From the NCBI GenBank assembly GCA_021464525.1, contig JADRCO010001350.1, positions 1 to 20,061 of the forward strand: 20,061 bases of DNA, given 5' to 3'. The notes beneath the pieces are model-generated. The model did no database searches, was not told the DNA's origin, and saw only the letters and a list, made by a program, of their open reading frames with translations. The stretch comes from Rhizophagus sp. LPA8_4_AMF (lineage: Eukaryota; Glomeromycota; Glomeromycetes; Glomerales; Glomeraceae). The position numbers were made by a program, and so were the translations under genes. Positions within the stretch are counted from its first letter, which is position 1. Each line of letters starts with the position of its first letter. Positions 7,060 to 16,466 of the stretch are shown one piece after another.

Positions 7060-9360
7060 TCATTTATAAGTATCTATTAGTTTCCTAAACTGTGGTGTTC
7101 CGAGTGTAGATCGACACCAACTGGCAAGTTTTAATGTAACTTCATTTTCTTGATTGATATACCCGTAAATCTTTTGTATTTCATCATCATCATATTTCTC
7201 CTTAAGTTCAATAAAATTAATACCGTTTGTTAGTTTTAAAAATCGATTAAACCAGAAAAAAAATTATATCTAAGCATACCGCAAATATAAACAAATTATC
7301 AACACTATCAATAAACTGCCCACAAGTTCGAAATGACCTGGGGAGCTCAGTCTGTCCAACCTCAAACATAATATAGATCCCAGGAGCAGTCAAAACCATC
7401 ATGTAGCCTGTTCATGTCGTTACTAACATTTTATATATTTAAACATTATCAGTACATATAAACAATTAGTAAGCAATTTAGCATAGTGTAGTTAGCAGGA
7501 ACTTACCAATCGTTTGCCATCCAAAGATTACACAACATCTTCCCGTTTTCTTGATAATGTTGTCCAGAGCATCTTTCATAAAGATACCTATTCTAATAAG
7601 ATCGAGGGTATTTTTTCTGGCATTGTTATTCTTTCCCTCTCCAGTATTTTCGCCGTACATCACTTCTAACACAGATTTATTATTATTTATAATACTGCCA
7701 ACCATATCTGGTTGTTTGGCGCGTGATGGATCCAGATTAGCAAGCTTACGAGCTTTAGCGCTCATACTTGCAGTATTAGGCCATGTAGTGGGATGAAATG
7801 TGGAATCATGAAAGAAAGAACGCAAAACAGGACTGATGATGTTAGCAGTTAAAGTTCCTTCACTAAGAGGGTCATCTAATGGTTTGATAGGAATGTTTTC
7901 GTTCTAAAACATAAAGTAAAAGGCATTACATAAGTAAAACGGTTAAAAAAGAAGAGAAAAATGTCACGATTTAAACTTACAGCTGTAAAAAAATGAACTG
8001 CATTATATCAAATATTTTCTGATCCGTGAGATTAGGAAAGGTCTTTGTAAATGATTTTCTTACAAATTTTTCAACTTCTTCTAGTCCAAGATCTTCATCA
8101 ATTGCGGTCTAATATATATAGTAAGTGCTTTTCAGGAAAACATCGCATTAATACAAATATACAATACCTCAACATACTCCCGGAATATAGATTTTACAGT
8201 TGTCGTAACCTTTGTTTTCACTGTATATATATTACACATGTTTTTTCGCAAACTTGTCAGAGTATTTCTGGAGAATTTTTTGGCCTGCAAGTCTGAAAAT
8301 TTGTCGGCTTGTAACAACAAGCTTCTAATGTTTTCAACAAACATTTGTTAATAGCTGATAATCCGAAGACAGTTTCTAAGTTCAAACTTACAAAATTTCA
8401 TGATAATTCGTCACAATTGACAAACCCGATGTTTGTCCCATTCGCAATGCTTCAGACCGATACGAAGTGAATAATGTGGAAATATTTTTTCCTTGGAACA
8501 TATACTGTAAAAATCAACTGATAGAAAAGAAAAGAAAACTTACAGGAGTATCATCAACATTAGTTTCATCAAGTGTATACGAATTATTCAATGTAAGTTT
8601 CTCTTGAATGAAATTCTCATCATCTATATATTGATCAAATTCAATATTATCCATGTTTGATTCGTCATCATTGGCAGCCTTCAGTCCCTAATCATATATT
8701 TCGTTACAAACTGCAAACCTGCAGTACAGACTAAATGTGTACATGTAAAGTACATACTCGGATTAAAGCTTCATTAGGTCTATTTACAACAGAAGTATCT
8801 ATTGGAGCCATATTTAAACGAGGCTGTGGGATCGCAGGTGCGTCTAATTTTTGTTTTGTACATTTTCTATGGTACTCAAAGGTATCTTTCAGAAGTTCAG
8901 CAGACGTCGTGACCTAGCAAGACAAACAAATATGATCAGCAAAGCAATATTTCTTCTCGGATATTAACAGTATTGAACGCGTATACAAGAGACTTACAGA
9001 GTTAGTGTGCACTTCATCTTCGGCATGTTTACGCTTCTTTTCATTAGCAGTAAGCGTGTCAGCCATTTTTCTCTTTATAATCACGTCAAACAACTTATTA
9101 CTAAGCAATGAACCGGGAAGGTATCTTATTGTAATGAGGTCTCTGTACCAGACGAGAGTTGCTTGTTCTAAATCTATGATATTAGATTGTTCGTAAAATT
9201 GCTTGTGAGACCAATTCTTAAGAGAAGTTTTCTTGAAATAGGGAGAAACGGCAGAGTCCAAAGGAGCACGATAATCCATACGTAATTTACTGAGATCTAG
9301 GAACTGATGGCATAAGGAAAGTTCTAAATTTAGAACACGTGTTTTCTTAATGTTACACAT
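7060..9360 (-). CDS. Nine-exon Mucoromycota family protein with PD-(D/E)XK-nuclease-like C-terminal core
   Basis: The minus-strand exons are 9360-8998, 8913-8758, 8687-8544, 8504-8392, 8324-8168, 8108-8064 (or to 7981), 7903-7507, 7407-7280 and 7200-7060. Every intron is GT...AG. With the short sixth exon the frame is continuous and gives 547 residues; with the long one it is off by one base. The N-terminus has NLELSLCHQFLDLSKLRMDY, then a basic KKRKHAEDE that could be a nuclear signal (about residues 108-116). The C-terminal core has QPDMV (D392), a strand ending MYGENTG (E410-G414 region), helix DLIRIGIFMKDALD (427-440), CVIFGWQTIG, a strand GIYIMFEVG, and a final helix FIDSVDNLFIF. This order fits the restriction-nuclease fold, but the usual lysine of E-x-K is threonine. 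I recall large unnamed families like this in Rhizophagus and Mucorales; the function is unknown. The start ATG follows an in-frame TAA. Confidence 0.75.
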
Positions 9361-9857
9361 ATGATTTTACTATAGAATTCAATCCGTCATAGGGTAAATG
9401 TATTAAAATTCATAACAACCAACCTAACACCTTTGATAAAAGTTGTTTGTTTTGTTCAGTGAAAATTTACAACCTGTCCAAAGACATCCAGTTACATCCG
9501 GTGTTCCACCAAGTTTTACTAGGAGGAACTTGAACTACACCTATATGTTACACAAAATCTGTATATTGGTTTATAACCTTTAAAGACTATGAAACTTAAT
9601 AAAACTTTGTTTTTTCTTTGACAAAAAGTTTCTGGGATTCACGTGAGCAAGGTTAAGAACTGAATGGATGATCTTTTCCCTGAAATTTTTTGTGAACCCT
9701 TTAAAATCAGCGTTACGAAATCAATTTATTATAGAAATTGATTTCAACCAATCAGAATCATTGCCGATCAGCCAATGAAATTAAAATATCCCTATACTGG
9801 AACTGATCTAGGACTATATTTAGGAAAGCAACCACGCGGCATCTGATATCGTTCTTT
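9361..9857. other. Upstream region of the nuclease-like gene
   Basis: No gene is supported. There is a perfect 11-bp stem, GAAATCAATTT with AAATTGATTTC, around a 7-base loop (9717-9745). Directly next to it are CCAATCAG and a second CCAAT, the usual binding site of the HAP/NF-Y complex, about 390-420 bp upstream of the minus-strand ATG. A TCACGTGA palindrome is at 9639-9646. The promoter of the gene at 7060-9360 is probably in this stretch, but I cannot pinpoint a TATA box or start. Confidence 0.4.
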
Positions 9858-10350
9858 AACTGTGTGTGCGTCTAGAGTTTGGTTGTGCCATTGTTTCAGA
9901 ATGTTTTTTACCGGCCTAAACCCCATTCTTGTTCTTCACTCCTATGCGGTTATTACCATGTGAAGGCAACTCTTTTTTTTCTGCAATATTTCCACAAATT
10001 TATTAATTTTATTTTTTCTGGCGTACATGATTTTAACTGTGCGTGTTCATGCAGATCATAGAGTTTGGCTGTGCCAGTGCTTCAGAATGTTTTTCACCAG
10101 CCTAAACCCCCGTTTTTATTCTACATTCTGATTCATGGCGAATATAACAGTAAGGCGCCTGTGCTGATTTAAAGCTAGCTACTCTTTCATCTGAAGATGA
10201 GCAGCATTTTATATAGTAAAGAGTATTTTTCACTGGCCTAAACTCCCATTCTTGTTCATCACTCCTATACAGTTATTACCGTTCATGCAGAGGCAATTTT
10301 TTTTTCTGTAATATTTCCTCAAATTTATTAATTTTATTTTTTTGACGTAG
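9858..10350. repeat. Three diverged direct repeats
   Basis: A block containing AACTGTG, GAGTTTGG(T/C)TGTGCCA, TTCAGAATGTTTTT and GGCCTAAACCCC begins near 9858. It recurs near 10032, and a shortened version (from about 10228) has TTTTTCACTGGCCTAAACTCCC. The first and third copies also share the following block (ATTCTTGTTC-TCACTCCTAT, TTATTACC, AATATTTCC, AAATTTATTAATTTTATTTTTT). The middle copy has a different insert. There is no coding frame. This looks like successive local duplication of a non-coding segment, or fragments of one transposon. Confidence 0.6.
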
Positions 10351-10385
10351 ACACAGCGTGAAAGGAAGTGAAATATATGATTCTT

Positions 10386-10643
10386 TCAAGTGAGAGAACA
10401 CGCAGATCCTAGGCCATATAATGCAAGTCCCTGAATTATATTATTCTTTGCTTTCTTACATTTCCATAAAATTTTTATCGCTAATTTATTTCTATCGTGA
10501 AATTCATCCTTTTCTATAAACATTAGATTTCTGAAATATCTACATTCATATAAATTATTAAGTTCTGCAAGAGAACTTTTACTATTCTCAGAGAATATAG
10601 AAAGGGTCAAAAGTGGCAATACGTCTGCTTTAACTTTGCACAT
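10386..10643 (-). CDS. Hypothetical 85-codon ORF, unrecognised
   Basis: The ATG at 10643 is preceded directly by an in-frame TAA, and the frame closes at 10386. The translation has balanced composition, with charged and hydrophobic residues alternating: KVKADVLPLLTLSIF, then SSLAELNNLYECRYFRNLMF, EKDEFHDRNKLAIKILW and IIQGLALYGLGSACS. It is far less AT-biased in amino-acid content (few Asn/Lys/Ile runs) than chance ORFs nearby, which supports coding or recently coding sequence. Predicted structure would be mainly helical. I do not recognise a domain. It may be a fragment of a larger gene, and no introns or partner exons are evident. Confidence 0.4.
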   Translation of the reverse strand: MCKVKADVLPLLTLSIFSENSKSSLAELNNLYECRYFRNLMFIEKDEFHDRNKLAIKILWKCKKAKNNIIQGLALYGLGSACSLT

Positions 10644-12162
10644 TTATAAAGCCAAAAAAATTGATTAGCAATGTGGTGACTTTTTCTAGAATTAAGCAAT
10701 GTTACCACTATACCTTGTTATTAGATTGTGAATATAAGGTGTAAATAATACTCTATCAACACATCTATCAATATGAATTGTCACAGAATTCAAAACTGAA
10801 TTGGGAAGTATTTTCTGGTATGTGCGTTTAGAACAACTAGGAACGTAAGTTATTACATTCCATCAAGTTAAAGCAAACATCAATTTATAGCTCAAAATTA
10901 GTGAAGTCAAAACTCGGAAGGTATACGTGATGAAGTAAGTTATATGGTGATAATAAAGATGAACAATGATTTTCAAAACTGGGATTGTAATAAAAGATGG
11001 AGGCACTCTTAATAAGTATGCCAAATATTACTAACCTTTAGTGGAAATTCGATAATGACTACCACTTCAAACAACATTAATAATAAATAAATGCAAGTGT
11101 CTAAGTTTAAAAATCAAATGTGACCGAATCCAAATAAATGTGGCTGAGGTGATTTGGATTGTATCTGCTATTTTCTATAGTAGTAAGTTTTTCTCTTTTA
11201 TCTCTTTGTATTATCGTTCATTTGCTACTGTATATTAAGTTATTAACGATATCTTTTTGTTAAAAAACAGCCTTCTATTATTACCAATCCAATTATAAAC
11301 CTATCTATGTAACAAGAATTATATAAGATAGAAAGAAAAAATGCAAGAGATTTTTTGTGAGAGTAAGTTATTTATTTTCTCTACGTAACTATATCTGATA
11401 TAATTATGTAATATATAAAACATAAAAAGTCACGAAATATGAATTTGAACTTTTAACAAACAAACAAATATGCATTATAAATTTCTCATTATCATGATTA
11501 GACATTATATCTGAACAAAACTGAAGTTAATTTGAATATCAAAAAATTGATGTTTCGTTAATAAAGTTCCACCTTTATTGAAATTTTTTTAAGTAATAAT
11601 ATTTAAATTATTTATCTTTTATCCTTTTTAGCCAGTTCTGATGACTGTTGAATAACATCTCAAGGTGTTGAGCTGAGGACATATAATTTTTGAATTGGAT
11701 AAATCAGAATTTAAGTTTAAACAGACGAGAAATAGTGGATCAGAATTATGGTCTCAATTGATGGAGGTTAGATAAATAATCATGTACAGTATGTATATAA
11801 AGATATATCTTAATTTAAAAATATGAAATTTAAAATCAATAGATAATTTTTTTTATAGGCATTAAATATGATTCTAGTGATAGATATAAGTGTATAAAGT
11901 ATAAACTGCGTTTATTCAAAAAATCAGAAATTCTCTGATATCACGTGATAAAATGATCAACATTTTAAATTTCTAAAAAAGAGGAGTGCACGCAAATAAC
12001 TAATACTAGGAAACGGAAACCGTTGTAAAGTCCGGAGCAAAAAATTTTTCACTGTCTTGTATACTTATATACATATATTGTTTATCTAATGTATCATAAA
12101 TCTATTTTTATCTTGCTTATTTATTAAATGTAGCACTAAATTGCCGCAATGACAGGATGCGT
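10644..12162. other. AT-rich spacer, no gene supported
   Basis: All frames are broken. There is a 9-bp stem AATCCAAAT/ATTTGGATT near 11127-11160. A TCACGTGA palindrome (11941-11948) is preceded by GATA. A GC-richer patch, GGAAACGGAAACCGTT, lies near 12009-12024. None of these defines a gene. Confidence 0.45.
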
Positions 12163-12268
12163 GAAAACCATCACGTGACATTCGTGCGGACAACCGGAAA
12201 CCATCACGTGACATTATTTGACTTTTCAGAATAATATATAGTCCTTCGCTTCGTTCCAGACAATGAAG
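12163..12268 (+). promoter_or_regulatory. Candidate promoter with twin CACGTG sites and a short first exon
   Basis: Two copies of a 20-bp motif, (G/G)(A/G)AAACCATCACGTGACATT (12163-12182 and 12196-12215, 19 of 20 identical, 33-bp period), each contain TCACGTGA. About 15-25 bp after them comes AATAATATATA, then a pyrimidine-rich CCTTCGCTTCGTTCC, then ATG AAG directly followed by GTAATC (12263-12274). This is the layout of a fungal promoter, with a bHLH-type E-box pair, a TATA-like box, a pyrimidine tract and a first exon of two codons ending at a splice donor, as in many ribosomal-protein-type genes. I could not find a convincing second exon downstream, so this may be an orphan 5' end. Confidence 0.35.
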
Positions 12269-13540
12269 GTAATCTAATAGTATTAAATCTATTCTACAAA
12301 AATAGATATTTATAAAGAAATGTAATTATATAAGATGTGGTTACATAAAAGTTAGATTGTAATTAACTTATAAATATATAAATAATATTTTTGTTACGCA
12401 CTGCATTTTATTAGTTAAAAAAGTGTAGAAAAAATACAAAACTAAGCATAGAAGCGATGTAAAATCAAAGGCCACAGAATTACATGGTGAGCAGATCTTA
12501 CCAAAATAATTTAGGAAACCTTTGTTTGCCATGCAATTAAGAAGAACGCCAGCAATAGGAAAGAACTAAGACAAAAAAAATTATTATGACTGTGATCAGT
12601 TTTAACTACTGATTGGAAGAGATTATCAATTATCATACAATCATCATATATTGTTTACATACTGGTCGTATAAGAAGAACAATAAATTTGTACTACCCTA
12701 TTTATCATATCATCCCGTTAATTAAATATTTTAAAATCCAAATTTAAGAGTTTTAAGAGATTTTCTTTTAAATGATTATTTTATTTAAATAATAATAAAT
12801 AAGAAAAATTCGCCATTATTCGGCTTTTATCTGTTATATTTAAAAATCGTACCGTAATTTATTTATTTATTTATTTTATGTTAAAGGAGGAGGAGTACAA
12901 ATAACAACTATAACAGATAAAAATAAAAGATAAAGTTTTAACTAGACACCTTCACCCAATTGTGATCAACCGGGTCCTCACTTATATCGAACATGGACCT
13001 GAGGTACATCCCGACCGATGTACGACAAAAATCGTACCATAATCAATTCTTGAACAAATTAAAGAGGTGTAGACTATTTGCACGTGATCATGTTCATGTT
13101 AAAGAAATATTTACTACATTTTTTACATTTTTCATGATTAATGATGAATTTCATTTTTACATTCAAGAAATTTAAGAAGAGTACCAATAATAAGTTATAG
13201 ACCTCCTCACCCTTTGGTCAATCTCCCCTCATTTCATTCCTTTCCTATGATGTTCTAAATATTCCAGCGTTCTGTTAGTATGTGAGCCAAAAATACGAAA
13301 CATGACTAATAATCAGTGCAGCCTGTTTTAAAGTTAATGAAAGTCCAAATGGTCAAAATTACATTAAATTACATAATTTTAATATAATAAACAATAATTT
13401 CATTAATATTCAATGCAACCATTTGAATATTTACAATATTCAAATTATATTGAGATCGTTAATTTTCAACATAAAAATTAAATATAATTTTAGTTATTTT
13501 AACTTTAGGAAAAATACAGGTTTTATTAGCTATTAATAAA
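12269..13540. other. Spacer with a small GC-richer hairpin
   Basis: No gene is supported. At 12430-12590 short patches are less AT-rich but stops occur in all plus frames. At 13004-13023 GTACATC-CCGACC-GATGTAC forms a perfect 7-bp stem. It sits within an AT-poor patch (12968-13030) and inside a 60-codon frame starting at 12993 that otherwise turns into AT-rich Phe/Ile sequence, which argues against coding. AAAATCGTACC occurs twice (near 12843 and 13027). Confidence 0.4.
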
Positions 13541-13750
13541 TAGTTATTGGATGAGGAATAGAGATATCAGTTTTCGACCGATATCCCTCCAGTTGAAAGA
13601 TACATCATACATCGAAGGAACATCCAATAACTGGGGAATACTGCGGTGATCAATAAAGAATTAATGTTACTAATACTGATTTACAATATTGGATGTTTCA
13701 TAAAAATATCTGACAGTAAAATCCCGCATATTCCTAATCGACTGAACAAT
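13541..13750 (+). repeat. Local repeat family, copy 1
   Basis: It starts TAGTTATTGGATGAGGAATA and ends TTCCTAATCGACTGAACAAT. Internally it has GATATC...GATATCCC, and GTTATTGGATG reappears inverted as CATCCAATAAC at about 13621-13631. The ends and the middle (AATACTGCGGTG-CCAATA-like) match the copies at 14058-14181 and, reversed, 17946-18076. It is probably a non-autonomous transposon or a fragment of one. This is the longest copy. Confidence 0.65.
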
Positions 13751-14057
13751 AATACTATTTAAAAAAGGGAACTTTAAATTATTGGTTAGACTAAATGTCC
13801 AATATTTAATAACATCAATACAACTTAATCACGATAGAACTCTAATCCAATTACAAACAAGGCCCAATCAGCCATATGGCATAAGACCCATCGTAATAGC
13901 CTTTACTAATTATAATATTGTAATATTACTAATATTCTTATATTTTGTATTTTAAAAATTTTGTATTTTATAACTACTATTTTTTTACTATTTTTATAAT
14001 AAAAAAAAAAAATTATATATTAAAGTGAGGTTGGCAGTTAGATATAATTTATTTAAA

Positions 14058-14181
14058 ATAGTTATTGGATAGGGGAAAGAGATATCGGTCGAAGACCCCT
14101 CATCTGTTATTAGGAATATTGCGGTGGCCAATAGGAATTAATGCTACTAATAACGTTTTATTCCTAATCGACTGAACAATA
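14058..14181 (+). repeat. Local repeat family, copy 2 (shorter)
   Basis: It shares the start AATAGTTATTGGAT, the GAGATATCGGTCGA block, GGAATATTGCGGTGGCCAATA, and the end TTATTCCTAATCGACTGAAC with copy 1. It lacks about 85 bp of the interior. A TCACGTGA palindrome lies five bases beyond its end (14186-14193). Confidence 0.65.
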
Positions 14182-14193
14182 AATATCACGTGA

Positions 14194-15486
14194 CTGATAG
14201 GTTTTCAAATATATTAGTGTACTTGTACGTCGTGAGGGGAAAGAACCAAAATTTTTACGGGTCCAAGCTTAAAATCAATAAGGTTAAGGCTAATATGTAA
14301 CAATTATTACTTATTGTATAAATTAGGAGAAAAATCCCTTTTTAAATGAATCATGAACTTGACGCAAATTGATGATTTTTTTTTTTTATCATAAATTACG
14401 TAATTCATCAGTAAAGATAAAAGAAAAATTTAATAATTTAATGTAATAAAAAAATTATAATCTTATTAGTATAAATACTATCAAGTACTAACTAAAGTAA
14501 TTAAACAACGGTATATCCCGATCACACTCCGATCACGTGACGTTTACAATTTCCATAAAAAAATTATTTATCATCATACGATATCATATTTAAGTTAACA
14601 AGAGGAATCTCGGCAAATAAAAATTAATTTTGTTTATTTTAAAAAATATCATCTTGCATATTAAAAACATTGCATGAAAAAAGCCCCCACACTCTATTTC
14701 ATATATCGAATCGATTTTGAATGTAAAACAATAAATAAATAAAATTTTTATATTACCTAATCAAGAAATAAAAAAAGGTTAACTAGATGTTTAAATAAAG
14801 TAGTAAAAAAATTATGTGATGATACTTTCAATGATATCAGAATATTTAAATGCATTATCTCTATCTATTAACAATCGGAATATGTCACCGTTATTTAACC
14901 ATCCACTTCATGAATCAAAAGGTAAATTAGTAAAAAAAAGGTTATTTAATATAATTTTAATGGTATTAATGAGAGTTTCATTGAAATTATCTTTATTTGG
15001 ACTTGAACTCGAAGAATAGAGAAAAGGAACAATTGACCATCCTTTTAACTTTATTCATTATTCGAAAAAGGGAAATTTTTTGTGCCATATGGTAATGTCA
15101 AAATCCATTATATCATTATAGTTTAGGTCAAGTGTTCGTGTGATACGAGTGATGTAACACGTGTAATACGCGTAATACCGTATAATACCGTGTAATACAG
15201 AAAAGTTGGAAACTTTATAAAATTTCATTAACTCCATTAGTGCGTATAGCCACTATAGCCACAAAAAATCAGCCATAATTCAGCCACAATAGTCACAATA
15301 GTCACGTTTTTATTTATTTATAGTATAATACATAAAATAAAGTCATTATATCTTAATTTATACAATTTATACAGTCTATATTATTTTTTCATTGTTATAT
15401 TTTTAGAGGTTTTCTATTAATAATAATTAATACTTTCGGTGATTTTTTTAAATGATTTAATAAATGATTTTAAAATGATTTGAAAA
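14194..15486. other. AT-rich spacer with a short tandem repeat, no gene supported
   Basis: A frame of 66 codons near 14816-15019 is open but has no family features. At 15136-15198 a tandem array of a GTGTAATAC/CGTAATACC motif (10-12 bp) is richer in GC than its surroundings and contains CACGTG and ACGCGT. At about 15248-15306 ATAGCCACA/AGTCACAAT repeats follow. One TCACGTGA palindrome lies at 14533-14540. Confidence 0.45.
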
Positions 15487-15720
15487 ATGCGGTTAATCGG
15501 TTCACAAATTTCACAAAAATTTCAACAAATAGTAAGAAATATCATTAGTAATAAACTGGTAAAAACTGGAATTTTTACAAGTTTTTTTTCATCAATAACA
15601 ATGGGGAAAAAAGATTTTTATTTTATATATTTACATAATAAGAAAACAATGGGTCAACAATCAAATCTTTCTTCGTTGAAAAAGATATATACATTTTATT
15701 ATTATTATTTAATCAAATAA
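15487..15720 (+). CDS. Weak hypothetical ORF, 77 codons
   Basis: The frame starts ATG at 15487 with MRLIGSQISQKFQQIVRNII, which is basic and amphipathic, and closes with a Tyr-rich tail at 15718. A later ATG at 15649 begins MGQQSNLSSLKK, which resembles a myristoylation-type start and is loosely like the MGNIISENSLKSLSK start of the methyltransferase gene 800 bp downstream. It could be a decayed or alternative first exon, but the low-complexity end and lack of a clear donor make it weak. Confidence 0.2.
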   Translation: MRLIGSQISQKFQQIVRNIISNKLVKTGIFTSFFSSITMGKKDFYFIYLHNKKTMGQQSNLSSLKKIYTFYYYYLIK

Positions 15721-16159
15721 ATGAATAAATTGTTTGGAATTTTTCTTCTTCTTCTCATATTTTTATCTTCCCTTCCCTTTCTTTCACTTTTCTTTTTTTT
15801 TTTTCACTCCTTTTTCTTAATTTTCACTTGTTAACTAACTATATTTTAAAGTTAGCTTAAACTTATTTATATATTATTTATTAAAATTTTTTTTCCCCAA
15901 CTAAAACGCCTTACATAATTAAACATTCACATGTTTGTATGCTTTTTTACTTTAAAGTATTTTTTGTAAAGAAAAAGGTATACATATATAATATATGTAT
16001 AATACGTAATATCAAATATTCTATGTTTCTATACATATATATATATATACAAGTTTCCTATTTTTTCGGTAAGGCCAAATTTATTATAACAAAAAAAAAA
16101 AAACTCCCAACCAATCAATTCTAAATTCCTTTTCGGCCGTTGTAAATTGCGCCTAATTT

Positions 16160-16171
16160 GGGTTGATTAGT

Positions 16172-16213
<42 letters not shown>

Positions 16214-16466
16214 TTATATATATATATATATAACACGTCAAGGAATCTTTCGGTAAACAAAGAGATTCTTATTTTTCAAACAAATGAAAAAAATAATTTA
16301 AACCCCACATTTTTCAATCTGCTTCTTTTTTTTTTATTTTTAAAACCAACTTTACAGTCCTTGCATTCTTTTTTCTTTTTTTTTAAAAAATAAATAAAAA
16401 TAAAAATAAAACGAACCCCCGTTCAAGTTATACACGCTTATAACCACATATTACTCTTGAAAAAAA
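16160..16466 (+). promoter_or_regulatory. Upstream region of the methyltransferase gene
   Basis: A T-tract of about 39 bases (near 16174-16212) is followed by a (TA)n run (16215-16232). Further T-rich tracts occur at about 16328-16384, and an A-rich leader (AAAAAAATG) leads into the start codon. Long poly(dA:dT) tracts exclude nucleosomes in fungi, so this is a plausible promoter, but I cannot assign a transcription start or specific factor site. Confidence 0.4.

Noticed and set aside
7551..9196. Plus-strand ORFs at 7551-7796, 8051-8296, 8735-8917 and 9005-9196
   Set aside because: All lie opposite exons or introns of the minus-strand nuclease-like gene, whose splice sites and phases agree over eight introns except one ambiguous end.
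9879..10061. 60-codon frame, plus strand
   Set aside because: It lies in the diverged direct repeats, and the other copies do not keep the frame.
12430..12600. Second exon for the candidate promoter at 12163-12268
   Set aside because: Words here look mildly coding (KGHRI-like, ETFVCHA-like), but stops interrupt every plus frame and no acceptor joins in phase to a useful frame.
12993..13175. 60-codon frame starting MDLRYIPTDVRQKS
   Set aside because: The GC-richer start overlaps a hairpin, and the rest is Phe/Ile-rich AT sequence; no splice or family support.
14816..15019. 67-codon frame, plus strand
   Set aside because: It starts at GTG; Leu/Ile/Met/Ser-rich composition is typical of AT-rich chance frames, with no domain and no splice context.
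15939..16393. ORFs at 15939-16124 and 16211-16393
   Set aside because: Translations are Tyr/Ile/Phe/Lys homopolymer products of TA and T tracts in the methyltransferase promoter region.
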